Assembly: GCF_030272615.1 (NCBI RefSeq)
Contig: NC_081407.1
Span: forward strand, 142,670,897-142,734,896
DNA length: 64,000 nt
From: Cryptomeria japonica
Lineage: Eukaryota > Streptophyta > Pinopsida > Cupressales > Cupressaceae
Direction: 5' to 3'
Within the stretch, counting starts at the first letter, position 1, and the number at the start of each line of letters is the position of its first letter. Under the pieces are notes generated by a model. That model was not told where the DNA came from. It saw nothing but the letters and a program-made list of their open reading frames with translations, and did no database searches. The translations under genes and the position numbers were made by a program. Shown one piece after another: positions 24,495 through 34,250 of the stretch.

Positions 24495-24672
24495 CCCCTC
24501 CCCCTCCCCCTCCCTCTACCCTCTCCTCTCCCTCCCTCCCCCCTACTCTCCCTCTCCCTTCCTCCATACCCCTTCTTCTCTCCCACCTTGCCCCCTCTTC
24601 TCTCCCTCTCTCCCTCCCTCCTTCCCTTCCCCCCCACTCTCCCCCCCCCCCTCTCTCTCTCTCTCTCCCAAT
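23655..24672. repeat. ~1-kb (CT)n-dominated pyrimidine tract
   Basis: Almost pure pyrimidine on the plus strand: long CT dinucleotide runs mixed with CCCTCC and TCCATACCC units. Short non-pyrimidine pieces such as ATTCCTATAGTCACAATCGA repeat at 23780, 23870 and 23940. Ser/Leu/Pro and Arg/Glu/Gly-rich frames on either strand are artefacts. Confidence 0.95.
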
Positions 24673-24674
24673 AG

Positions 24675-24862
24675 CGCGTATGGGGTACTGAAACTATTAG
24701 TTCATTGCCCTACCATAACTTTTTTAAGGCAAAGGAGCATGTATGCGGTACTTATTACTTGTAAGCATGTACGGGGTACTGAGCCCATTATTCGCTACCC
24801 TGCGATAACATTTTTTAGGCTTAGGTGCGTGTACGCGCTACTTATTAGTCCAGAATGGGAAA
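24675..24862. repeat. Subterminal-type repeats, second left group
   Basis: Repeats of the form GCGCGTATGGGGTACTGA, GCATGTATGCGGTACT, GCATGTACGGGGTACTGA and GTGCGTGTACGCGCTACT, about 40-60 bp apart. They share the core of 21965-22078 and 41440-41660. The CT arrays may therefore have expanded inside one subterminal region. Confidence 0.6.
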
Positions 24863-24962
24863 AAAGAATACCATTGAGCTTGCCAACATTTTATGGACTA
24901 AAAGAATACCATATGTGTCCTAGATTTGAAGAAACAGTCTGTCAAATTTTGACAATTTTTTG

Positions 24963-27607
24963 GACTCAAGGCACTTGAGAGATCGCATTGGTATGGTATG
25001 ACTCTCGACATTCTGACGCTTTGGGATGCACGACAAGGGTATGCCTAGCATAAAACTGCCCACCCAGACGCGCTCGCGATGTCGATTTGTGCACATGACA
25101 AACCGAATCAATTCTAGCCCATCTTGCAACTTTGTATTGCATGCAACTGACAATTTTTGCAGCAGGCGAAAAAATGCTATCAATTGAAAATGGCTTGGAG
25201 TCAGCGAAAACTGAGATAGGCCATTGTAGATGAGTGTCACGCAACCCCATGGGTTCAAACGGATTAACCATATGTGTCCTGGATTTAAAGAAACAGTTCA
25301 TCAAATTTTGACAATTTTTGGACTCAGGGCACTTGAGAGATCACATCGGTACGGTATGACTCTCGACGTTCGGGGGCTTTGGGATGCACGACAGGGGCAT
25401 GCCTAGTGTAAAATTTCCCACCCGAATGCGCTCATGATGTCAATTTGTGCACACGATGAACCAAATCAATTCTAGCCAATCTGGCAACTTTGCATTGCAT
25501 GCAACTGAAGGTTTTTGCAGCAGATAGAAAAATGCTACCAATTGAAAATGGCTCCGACTCATCAAAAAATGAGATAGGCCATTATAGAGGAGCCTCAAAA
25601 AACCCCACGGGTTTAAATGGATCGACCATATGTGTCTTGGATTTGAAGAAACAGTCTGTCAAATTTTGACAATTTTTTGGACTCAGGGCACTTGAGAGAT
25701 CGCACCGGTATGGTATGACTCTTGAAATTTCGGCGCTTTGGGATGCATGATAGGGGCATGCTTGGTGTAAAATTACCCACCCAGGCGCACTCATGATGTC
25801 AGTTTGTGCACACAACGAACCAAATCAATTCTAGCCCATCTTGTAACTTTGCATTGCATGCGACTAACGATTTTTGTAGCAGGCGAAAAAATTCTACCAA
25901 TTGAAAATGGCTTGGAGTCGTCAAAAACCAAGATAGGGCATTGTAGAGGAGCCTCACGCAACCCCATGATTTTAAATGGATCGACCATATGTGTCCTGGA
26001 TTTGAAGAAATAGTCCGTCAATTTTTGACAATTTTTTGGACTCATGGCATTTGAGCGATCGCACCAGTATGGTATGACTCTCGATGTTTCGGTGCTTTGG
26101 GATACATGAAAGGGGCATGCCTAGCATAAATGTGCCCACCCGGACACACTCGCAATGTCAGTTTGTGCACATGACGAACCAAATCAATTCTATCCAATCT
26201 TGCAACTTTTCATTGCATGCAACTGACAGTTTTTGCAACAGACGAAAAATGCTACCAATTGAAAATGGCTCGGAGTCGTTGAAAACTAAGATAGGATATT
26301 GTAGAGGAGCCTCACAAAAACCCATGAGTACAAATAGATTGACCATATGTGTTCTGGATTTGAAGAAATAGTCCATCAAATTTTGACAATTTTTTGGACT
26401 CATGACACTTGAGAGATCGCACCGGTACGGTATGACTCTCGATGTTTCGGTGCTTTGGGATGCATGATAGTGGCATTCCTAGCATAAAATTGCCCACCCA
26501 GATGCACTCATGACATTGGTTTGTGCACACGACGAACCGAATCAATTCTAGCCAATCTGACAACTTTGCATTGCATGCAATTAACGATTTTTACAGCAGG
26601 TGAAAAAATGCTACCAATTGAAAATGGCTTCGATTTGTCAAAAGATGAGATAGGCCATTGTAGAGGAGCCTCATGCAACCCCACGGGTTCAAATGGATTG
26701 ACCATATGTGTCCTAGATTTGAAGAAATAGTCCATCAAATTTTGATAATTTTTTGGACTCAGGGCACTTGAAAGATCGCACCAGTACGGTATGACTCTCG
26801 ACATTTTGGTGCTTTGGGATGCATGACAGGGGCATTCCTAGCATAAAACTACCCACCTATACATGCTCATGATGTCAGTTTGTGCACATGACAAATCGAA
26901 TCAATTCTAGCAAAATTTGCATTGCATGCAATTGACGGTTTTTGTAGCAGGCAAAAAAATGCTACCAATTGAAAATGGCTCTGACTCGTCAAAAACCAAG
27001 ATAGGCCATTGCAGAGGAGCCTCGCGGGACCCCACGGGTTCAAACGGATTGACCATATGTTTCCTGGATTTGAAGAAATAGTCCATCAAATTTTGGTAAT
27101 TTTTTGGACTCATGATACTTGAGAGATCACACTATTATGGTATGACTCTCGATGTTCCAACTCTTTGGGATGCATGACAGGGGCATGCCTAGCATAAACC
27201 TACCCACCCAGATGTACTCATAACATTGGTTTGTGCACACGACGAACCAAATCAATTCTAGCCAATCTGACAACTTTGCATTGCATGCAACTGACAATTT
27301 TGCAGTAGGCAAAAAAATGCTACCAATTGAAAATGGCTCTGACTCGTCAAAAACCGAGATAGGCCATTGTAGAGGAGCCTCATGCAACCCCACGGGTTCA
27401 AATGGATTGACCACATGTGTCCTAGATTTGAAGAAATAGTCCATCAAATTTTGACAAATTTTTGGACTCAGGGCACTTGAGAGATCGCATCGGTATGGTA
27501 TGACTCTTGACGTTCCGATGCTTTGGGATGCACGATAGGGGCATGCCTAGCGTAAAACTGCCCACCTAGATGTGCTCGCAATGTCGGTTTATGCACACGA
27601 CGAACAA
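24963..27607. repeat. ~358-bp tandem satellite, seven full units plus a partial
   Basis: Units beginning GACTCAGGGCACTTGAGAG start at 24963, 25321, 25680, 26039, 26397, 26756, 27107 and 27465. Spacing is 358-359 except one 351-bp unit with a small deletion near 26910. Each unit carries TGCATTGCATGCAACTGAC and CATATGTGTCCTGGATTTG. Minus-strand frames of 70-110 codons recur in most units (KNCQNL.DYFFKSRTHMV), but no initiator context or family is recognised. Confidence 0.92.
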
Positions 27608-27639
27608 AATTTGACTATTGTGAGCATGAGGGTGCTCTC

Positions 27640-28050
27640 AAACCAAACACATATTGTTGTTTATATTCATATTGGCGATTTTTGTTGTTTATATTCATAT
27701 TGTTGATTGCATATGAAAATATTCATTTAAATTTATAAAAGGGCAGCCACCAAATACAACAAATACACAATAATGAACTAAATACAAGCAGTTTTGTAGG
27801 GTTAATTCAATATTTTAGAAATTTTATCAAATCATATTCCACAATTGCAATGTTTTATATCATATATTTTTGTTGTTTATATTCATACTGTTGATTACAT
27901 ATGCAAATATTCATTTAAATTTATAAAAGGACAACCAAAAAATACAACGAATACAAAATAATGAACTCAGTACACATTTATTGGATCGAATATCGATATT
28001 TATATATATAAAAAGGCATGTCTTCCAAGTCAATACACGTATTACAAAAA
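27640..28050. repeat. ~188-bp tandem duplication
   Basis: TTTTTGTTGTTTATATTCAT starts at 27679 and again at 27867, followed by matching text (ATTCATTTAAATTTATAAAA). AT-rich. It may be part of the 3' untranslated or downstream region of the minus-strand gene that ends at 28148. Confidence 0.75.
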
Positions 28051-28147
28051 TGTGGCATATGCCATGTCCAAATCGATAGACAATAGAAATGTAGAATATA
28101 TCTACATGTATTGGTCATTCTATGACCAAAACGAACACTATATGATC

Positions 28148-28950
28148 CTAAACTTGTGGTGGATCATCAAAATCAAGCCTCTTCGATGCAGTACGTGGCT
28201 CTGTAGATGGCTGCAAAACCACAATTCAAAAGCTAAGTTAGAATTCTTTTGTAGAAAATAGTTCACAATTAACAACATAACTATGCATTTAACTTTAATT
28301 CCTTTGCAATTGAAATGTAGATTACCTCATTGGCTGATCTAGGAGCTAATGTCTTCGCTCTCCTCTCCTTGTCACTCTTAGGAGTTTTATTGAAGACATA
28401 CTTAAATGGATCCACGTTATGGTTGTACCGCAAAGGGGTCTATTGTAGATTAAATGTACAATTAATACAATGTACTAACATAAGTATATCAAACACTCTT
28501 AAAAGCTATAATATAGAGAACAATGACATACCTGTGCCTGAGATGCTTCTCCAATGGACTAAGGATGGCTCACCATCGATGTAGAAATTGTCGCTATTAC
28601 CTATACAAAAAATGTTCAAAGATTAAATACAATTAATATAATGATAAGTATTGAAGGTTAAAAACAATTAATTTTACATATCAAACAAAAGTGTACCGGG
28701 TCCTGAGATGCTTCTCCAGTGCACAGAGGAGGGCTCACCATTGATGAAATAAGTATGGATATTTCCTGTATGAAAAAAATATAAGATTATAATATATCAC
28801 AAGTTCACATGTACGTGTGCATATAATCATGAAATCAAGAAAATAAATTAGAGATACATACCTCCTCCCTCTCTTGATCCATGGGCGAATCAGGGGCATT
28901 CAACAAATCCACATAGCTCAATGGTCGTTGTACATGTAAAATAGACAAAA
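28148..28950 (-). pseudogene. 3' exons of a multi-exon gene of the large element (downstream of CACTA insertion)
   Basis: I infer five exons from splice sites and phase: ~28950-28862 (…RPLSYVDLLNAPDSPMDQERE), 28765-28697 (EISILISSMVSPPLCTGEASQDP), 28604~-28527~ (a near-duplicate with ISTSMVSHP), 28439-28326 (TPLRYNHNVDPFKYVFNKTP…) and 28210-28148 (…SKRLDFDDPPQV, stop TAG). Donors are GT and acceptors AG. Exons of 69, 114 and 63 nt keep phase 0 throughout. The near-duplicate exon has an in-frame TAG where its sister has CTG, so it is either skipped or inactivating. The start of the first exon here is uncertain. No known domain. It continues the gene at 39614-41317. Confidence 0.55.
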
Positions 28951-28984
28951 AACACTAATCAATCTACAAACCCCAACTAATACT

Positions 28985-28987
28985 TGA
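28985..28987. repeat. 3-bp target-site duplication TGA, left
   Basis: TGA precedes CACTAG at 28988 and recurs directly after the right end at 39564-39566, the 3-bp duplication expected for CACTA elements. Confidence 0.85.
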
Positions 28988-29013
28988 CACTAGTACATTT
29001 AGGCCTAATTTTC
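28988..29013 (+). repeat. CACTA left terminal inverted repeat
   Basis: CACTAGTACATTTAGGCCTA pairs with the inverted right end at 39538-39563 with few mismatches. Confidence 0.88.
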
Positions 29014-29292
29014 GATGGCTAATTGTCGGATTTGCAACGACCAAACGTTGGGCTTCGGACAAACTTTATCGTTGAAAACTCATCGTCGGGATTTTTGATG
29101 ATGCCATTTGTATCGGTTGTCCAACGTTGTTATGAACTCCCCCAACGATAGCTATATCGGTGGATTTCCGTTGGATTTCCAACGGATGTTATGATTGCTC
29201 CTCGACGACCGTCTGACATGGCAGTGACGTCGAATATACAACATCCTTATTGGACATTCCATTAGTTGTCGTTGGAATTCCGACGATGAGAG
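29014..29292. repeat. CACTA left subterminal region
   Basis: Repeated short words such as GTCGG, CGTTGG, CGACG and CCAACG in both orientations. The right end at 39350-39537 carries the same words (CGTCGGAATTCCGACGA). This is the usual binding-site layout of CACTA ends. Confidence 0.65.
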
Positions 29293-29756
29293 ATGATGGG
29301 GTCAAACGACTTTGCCGTCGGTGAATGAAAGCATTGAACGAGTTCTATTTTTAAAAATTGCATTAAACATTTTAATTTATTTGATTCAGTGTTATTTGCA
29401 AAAAATGATTATCAATGATGTTTCCTTTCTCCAATAATTGTCTAGGATCTTTCCATCAGATAATATGTAACATCGAATGACTAAATTTTTTCTTTACAAA
29501 TGCTTATTTAATTTAATTATTATTTGAGCGTGAATTCAAATTTATATCTATATGAAAGCAAAACATACAAGCTTTAGAGTCATGTGCAAGAAAATTTCCT
29601 AAAAGAAAGCAAGCAGGCATTATCTTGAATGATATAGAAACAAGCTCATCAGCTGCATAGAAGAGAGCAATTGGAGAAAAGAAGAGGAAAGTGTTAAAGG
29701 GTGATAAATAGATAGATAGTATGCAATACAAACAAACAATGTCTAGAGTGTCTGAT

Positions 29757-30399
29757 GTGACGTCTCTAATTTATATCCGGAGGAACTAACTGGTTTTGGA
29801 GTTCCTACGAAACCTATTGGGCCATGCTTTGGAGGAAATCAATGTGTTCATGCAAGGAGCACCTTTTTTCTATTATGAGAATGATGGTTTTGCACCGAAG
29901 GATATTTGGAAGTCAATATACAAAAATTTCTATAGTGTGGAACAAGAGTTGGCGGACTCGAAGTATAATTGTCAGTTTTCAGAAGACCAAGAGGTTATGT
30001 ACACAATCTCTCAATAGAAGAGCGATTTCAAGAATTACCTCTCCCCCCCATGACTATTCAGGAAGCACTTCCTCAAACAAAGGACTATTGGCCTCCATGG
30101 GCTCAAAGAAAAAAATTGAAGCATAGACTCTAGACGATGTGGTGGTGTCCTTCGTGAAGAACTCTACACTATAATTGAAAATTCACGAGGGAAACTGCAA
30201 GATAGTGAAGAGAAATACAATCTTGAAAAGTGGGAAGAATGGATCTTGGTTTGGGTGGGGCCAAGTCAGGTGGCTCCTCTAGAGGTTGACAAGATAGAAA
30301 TCATATTAGGATTTGAAAAAGATAACACTTGTGGAACTTCATGTGCGAGTGATCGATTGCGGTGTTTGGGTAATGCATTCCAAATAGATATAGTTGCAT
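29757..30399 (+). pseudogene. DRM: DRM-type DNA methyltransferase fragment, left palindrome arm
   Basis: Across shifting frames the peptide blocks follow the order of plant DRM catalytic regions: APFFYYENDGFAPKDIW, LPLPPMTIQEALPQTKDYW, WILVWVGPSQVAPLEVD, IILGFEKD and RLRCLGNAFQIDIVA. DRM enzymes carry out de novo cytosine methylation in RNA-directed DNA methylation, with rearranged catalytic motifs. This piece covers the region just before motif I. Frameshifts and stops (for example TAG after KKLKHRL) make it non-coding. Compared with the right arm it has more damage. The N-terminal UBA domains and motif IV with its catalytic Cys are absent. Confidence 0.8.
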
Positions 30400-30404
30400 G
30401 CCAT

Positions 30405-31085
30405 AAGAATAAAAGTCTTTAATCAAGACATTACCCATTTGGAATGCAACTGTATCTATTTGGAATGCATTACCCAAACACCACAATTGATTACTCGCAC
30501 ACGAAGTTCCACGAGTGTGATCTTTTTCAAATCCTAATATGATTTCTATCTCGTCAACTTCTAGAGGAGCCACCTGACTTGGCCCCACCCAAACCAAGAT
30601 CCATTCTTCCCACTTTTCAAGATTGGATTTCTCTTCACTATCTTGTAGTTTCCCTCATGAATTTTCAATTATAGTGTAGAGTTCTTCACGAAGGACACCA
30701 CCACATCGTCTAGAGTCTATGATTCAATTTTTTTCTTTGATCCCATGGAGGCCAATAGTCCTTTGTCTGAGGAAGTGCTTCCTGAATAGTCATGGGGGGG
30801 GAGAGGTAATGCTTGAAATTTCCCTTCTATTGGGAGATTGTGTACATAACGTCTTGGTCTTCTGAAAGCTAAAAATTACTTCAAGTCTACCAACTCTGGT
30901 TCCACACTATAGAAATTTTTGGATATTGACTTCCAAATATCCCTTGGTGCAAAAGTATCATTATCATAATAGAAAAAAGGTGCTCCTTGCATGAACACAT
31001 TGATTTCCTCCAAGCGTGGCCCAATAGGTTTCGTAGGAACTCCAAAACCAGTTAGTCCCTCCGAACATAAATTAGAGACGTCACA
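30405..31085 (-). pseudogene. DRM: DRM-type DNA methyltransferase fragment, right palindrome arm
   Basis: This is the reverse complement partner of 29757-30399 and the better preserved arm. Blocks on the minus strand: LTGFGVPTKPIGPRLEEINV, APFFYYDNDTFAPRDIWKSI, YVHNLPIEGKFQALPLPP, WVGPSQVAPLEVDEIEIILG, DHTRGTS and LGNAFQIDTVAF. A stop interrupts it after VEPELVDLK. It reads into the loop with VLIKDFYSYG, a bit further into the gene than the left arm. It runs head-to-head against the left arm, so sense and antisense DRM sequence are joined in one potential transcript. Confidence 0.82.
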
Positions 31086-31548
31086 TCAGACACTCTAGAC
31101 ATTGTTTGTTTGTATTGCATACTATCTATCTATTTATCACCCTTAAACACTTTCCTCTGCCATTCTCCAATTGCTCTCTTCTAGGCAGCTAATGAGCTTG
31201 TTTCCATGTCATTCAAGATAATGCCTGCTTGCTTTCTTTTAGGAAATTTGCTTGCACATGACTCTTCAACTTGTATGTTCTACTTCCGTACAGATATAAA
31301 TTTTAATTCACGCTAAGATAATAATTAAATAAAATAAGCATTTGTAATGAAAAGATTTAGTCATTCGATGTTACATATTATCTGATGGAAAGATCCTAGA
31401 CAATTCTTGGAGAAAGGAAACATCATTGATAATCAGTTTTTGCAAATAACATTGAATCAAATAAATTAAAAATGTTTCATGTAATTTTTAAAAGTAGAAC
31501 TCATTCAATGCTTTCATGCACCGACGACAAAGTCGTCTAACCCACACC

Positions 31549-31944
31549 ATTATGCATAATAGAACAAATCAATATAATAGGCTATTATAAAGAATATATA
31601 CAGAAATATGAAAGAACATTAAATTACCATTACAAACCCATAAACCATTAAATTTGTAAATGTCTCCCTATAAACACCACAACCATAACCAAAACAAAAA
31701 AAATTCTTACCCATAAAAACTTAGCTGGTGAGTTGCAAGTCTACAACATCTCTCAGATGATCAAACCGTTTCTTAATTTTGTTCTTCTGGTTAGTCAATG
31801 GATTTAGTTGCATGTTCAAGTTTTCTATTTGAAGCCTTCTGTTTCCCTATATTTGAGACATAATAAAATTCTTGTGAGTAGGAAATTGATTCAGGAGTTA
31901 CGTGTGAAGAATTTGGCAAAGTAAATGATGACAATCAAACTCAA
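31549..31944. other. Spacer between palindrome and tandem array
   Basis: AT-rich, no recognised content. Confidence 0.4.
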
Positions 31945-31976
31945 ATTTTATCTGTCTTGATTAAAGAATTTTATCT

Positions 31977-32165
31977 TGATGGCATTAAATTAAAGTTCTT
32001 TCTCTATTTTTTGATGATCTCTAGAGCAGAGGTTGCTTTGCATCGACCTGGGATACATTTAACTTGAGTTGTATTTGCGGAAATATGTATCCTAGGATGA
32101 TGCAATGCAACCTCTGCTCCACCAATACCAGATAGAAGAGAAAGTACTTTAATTTAAAGCCATTA
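31977..32165 (+). ncRNA. DRM-derived foldback 1 (miRNA-precursor-like)
   Basis: An ~82-nt 5' arm (from TGATGGCATTAAATTAAAG) pairs with an ~82-nt 3' arm (ending ...TTTAATTTAAAGCCATTA) across a ~26-nt loop, with about one mismatch per 6-8 bases. The 5' arm reads in DRM sense (DFYPDGIKLK type, then EVALHRPGIHLT). The complement of the 3' arm reads VLSLLSGIGGAEVALHRP-like, the SAM-binding motif I of DRM. Small RNAs from the 3' arm would be antisense to DRM mRNA. Structure is seen; processing is inferred. Confidence 0.6.
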
Positions 32166-32195
32166 CGATAAAATGCTTTCAAGACATATATTAGG

Positions 32196-32204
32196 TATAA
32201 AAGG
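32196..32204 (+). promoter_or_regulatory. TATA-like box after foldback 1
   Basis: TATAAAAGG lies 31 nt past foldback 1 and ~560 nt before foldback 2. It is repeated in each unit and could start transcripts that include the next foldback. Confidence 0.3.
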
Positions 32205-32767
32205 AAGCCTACCCTGTCATTTGAAGGGGTTTACCTACAATTCAAGTGATCTCTTAATTATAAAATCAATTCAATTCCAAGTGAACATGCAATCAAGCAT
32301 TCATCAAGAATTGAAGGAGAAATCAAGTTAATAAAGTTATTTAATAAAGGAGATATTTAATAAAGATATCATCTTTTAAATTAAGAAATTGGCAAGAGAT
32401 TAAGAATACAAACCTTCCATATTGCACACTTCAAGGTATATTAAAATCAATTTAAAGTGTATTCATTTAGGGACCTTTCATAAAATATTCTCAACTTACA
32501 TATCATAAAAGGATCTTAAAATATTCATTGTTTATAATGATCAGAATTTGGTTGTTCCATACACCTTCCTTTACTATTTTAAAAATATCATTGACCAAAA
32601 TATTGTGGAGCAGTAGTATGGAGTGCATTTCATCTATTTTATGTCTAAATATTTCATCATACCACTTTCTTTTCAAAGGTGACTGATCGATTGTGGTGTT
32701 TGGGTAATGCATTCCAAATAGATCCAGTTGCATACCATTTATCTGTCTTGATTAAAGACTTTTATCC

Positions 32768-32956
32768 TGATGGCATTAAATTAAAGTTATTTCTCTATTT
32801 TTTGGTGATCTTTGGAGCAGAGGCTGCTTTGCATCGACCTGAGATACATTTAACTTGTGTTGTATCTGCGGAAATATGTATCCTAGGACGATGCAATGCA
32901 ACCTCTACTCCACCAATACCAGATAGAAGAGAAAGTACTTTAATTTAAAGCCATCA
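32768..32956 (+). ncRNA. DRM-derived foldback 2 (miRNA-precursor-like)
   Basis: Same layout as foldback 1. The 5' arm has more differences from its sisters (TTTGGAGCAGAGGCTGC) than the 3' arm, which is identical to that of foldback 3. The short upstream DRM block CLGNAFQIDPVAYHLSVL joins it in DRM order. Confidence 0.6.
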
Positions 32957-32986
32957 TGATAAAATACTTTCAAGACATATATTAGG

Positions 32987-32995
32987 TATAAAAGG
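32987..32995 (+). promoter_or_regulatory. TATA-like box after foldback 2
   Basis: TATAAAAGG in the same unit position as at 32196-32204; a third lies at 33778-33786. Confidence 0.3.
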
Positions 32996-33558
32996 AAGCC
33001 TACCCTGTCATTTGAAGGGGTTTACCTATAATTCAAGTGATCTCTTAATTATAAAATCAATTCAATTCCAAGTGAACATGCAATCAAGCATTCATCAAGA
33101 ATTGAAGGAGAAATCAAGTTAATAAAGATATTTCATAGAGGAGATATTTAATAAAGATATCATCTTTTAAATTAAGAAATGGGCAGGAGATTAAGAATAC
33201 AAACCTTCCATATTGCACACTTCAAGGTATATTGAAATCAGTTTAAAGTGTATTCATTTAGGGACCTTTCATAAAATATTCTCAACTTACATATCATAAA
33301 AGGATCTTAAAATATTCATTGTTTATAATGATCAGAATTTGGTTGTTCCATACACCTTCCTTTACTATTTTAAAAATATCATCGACCAAAATATTGTGCA
33401 GCAGTAGTATGGAGTGCATTTCATCTATTTTATGTCTAAATATTTCATCATACCACTTTCTTTTCAAAGGTGACTGATCGATTGAGGTGTTTGGGTAATG
33501 CATTCCAAATAGATCCAGTTGCATACCATTTATCTGTCTTGATTAAAGACTTTTATCC

Positions 33559-33747
33559 TGATGGCATTAAATTAAAGTTCTTTCTCTATTTTTTGGTGAT
33601 CTCTAGAGTAGAGGTTTCTTTGCATCGACCTGGGATACATTTAACTTGTGTTGTATCTGCGGAAATATGTATCCTAGGACGATGCAATGCAACCTCTACT
33701 CCACCAATACCAGATAGAAGAGAAAGTACTTTAATTTAAAGCCATCA
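33559..33747 (+). ncRNA. DRM-derived foldback 3 (miRNA-precursor-like)
   Basis: The 5' arm contains GAGTAGAGG and the 3' arm CCTCTACTCC. Foldback 1 has GAGCAGAGG and CCTCTGCTCC, so a T-A pair here replaces a C-G pair there. The complement of the 3' arm reads VLSLLSGIGGVEVALHRP, an evident DRM motif I (SGIGG). Confidence 0.6.
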
Positions 33748-33905
33748 CGATAAAATGCTTTCAAGACATATATAAGGTATAAAAGGAAGCCTACCCTGTC
33801 ATTTGAAGGGGTCTACCTACAATTCAAGTGATCTCTTAGTTATAAAATTAATTCAATTCCAAGTGAACAGGCAATCAAGCATTGAAGGAGAATTCAAGTT
33901 GGTGT

Positions 33906-34250
33906 AGGTGCATTTGGAAGACAAAAGGACTCAATCAAGCCATTAAAGACTTTGGAAGGTCTTAGGAGTGAAGAGCCAATCAATTATGATGTCTTAAGGG
34001 GGCAGCCTTAAACAACACACACTAAGCTTTGACTGCTTAGGTGTGTTGTGGGTCCATTCCTTCCCTTGACGTCCCTTCCCATCTGTTTCCGTTAAAAAGA
34101 CAATCACCGTTAGCATTTGAATTCAAACAGTGTTCTCGCATTTGACTGCATAGAACAAAGCAAATGGCATAAGAAACTCTCATCTACCTTGCAGCTATCA
34201 TAAGTTAACCTCCCCGAGGAGATATTCTCATGTCCTTTCCTGCTTTATGC
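33906..34250. other. Cargo of unknown origin inside CACTA
   Basis: Unique sequence between the hairpin array and the PPR fragment. No gene recognised. Confidence 0.35.

Larger units (their letters stand above)
29293..31548. repeat. ~2.26-kb palindrome (arms ~1.1 kb, loop 44 nt)
   Basis: The left arm 29293-30399 is the reverse complement of 30444-31548 with scattered mismatches and small indels; the loop is 30400-30443. Matching landmarks are GACTTTG.CGTCGGTG.ATG at the outer ends and TTTGGGTAATGCATTCCAAA at the centre. Each arm carries a DRM methyltransferase fragment plus ~450-500 bp of its upstream sequence. A transcript through it would fold into a very long duplex. Confidence 0.9.
31945..33905 (+). 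repeat. DRM: 791-bp tandem array (two full units and a partial) of DRM-derived sequence
   Basis: Equivalent points lie at 31977, 32768 and 33559, 791 bp apart each time. Each unit has a DRM motif I foldback, then TATAAAAGG, then AT-rich sequence ending with a short DRM piece (DRLWCLGNAFQIDPVAYHLSV) that leads into the next foldback. On the minus strand the inter-hairpin part holds a 76-codon frame (RKWYDEIFRHKIDEMHSIL) in both full units; I do not recognise it. Units differ by scattered substitutions, so the array is not brand new. Confidence 0.88.

Noticed and set aside
24077-24691. Ser/Leu/Pro-rich frames up to 204 codons and Arg/Glu/Gly-rich frames on the other strand
   Set aside because: They are translations of (CT)n and related simple repeats, without start context or complexity.
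24920-27447. Minus-strand frames of 70-112 codons as separate genes
   Set aside because: They lie on a tandem satellite and repeat with its period; reported only as an observation.
24963-27607. CRISPR-like array
   Set aside because: Units are 358 bp, contiguous and without unique spacers; this is plant nuclear DNA.
29513-29731. 72-codon minus-strand frame at the outer part of the palindrome
   Set aside because: It lies in AT-rich sequence upstream of the DRM fragment, and the matching frame in the other arm is broken.
32679-33739. 89-codon frames at 32679 and 33470 as functional DRM proteins
   Set aside because: They cover only a short DRM piece, shift frame inside motif I and then read into the opposite arm of the foldback.
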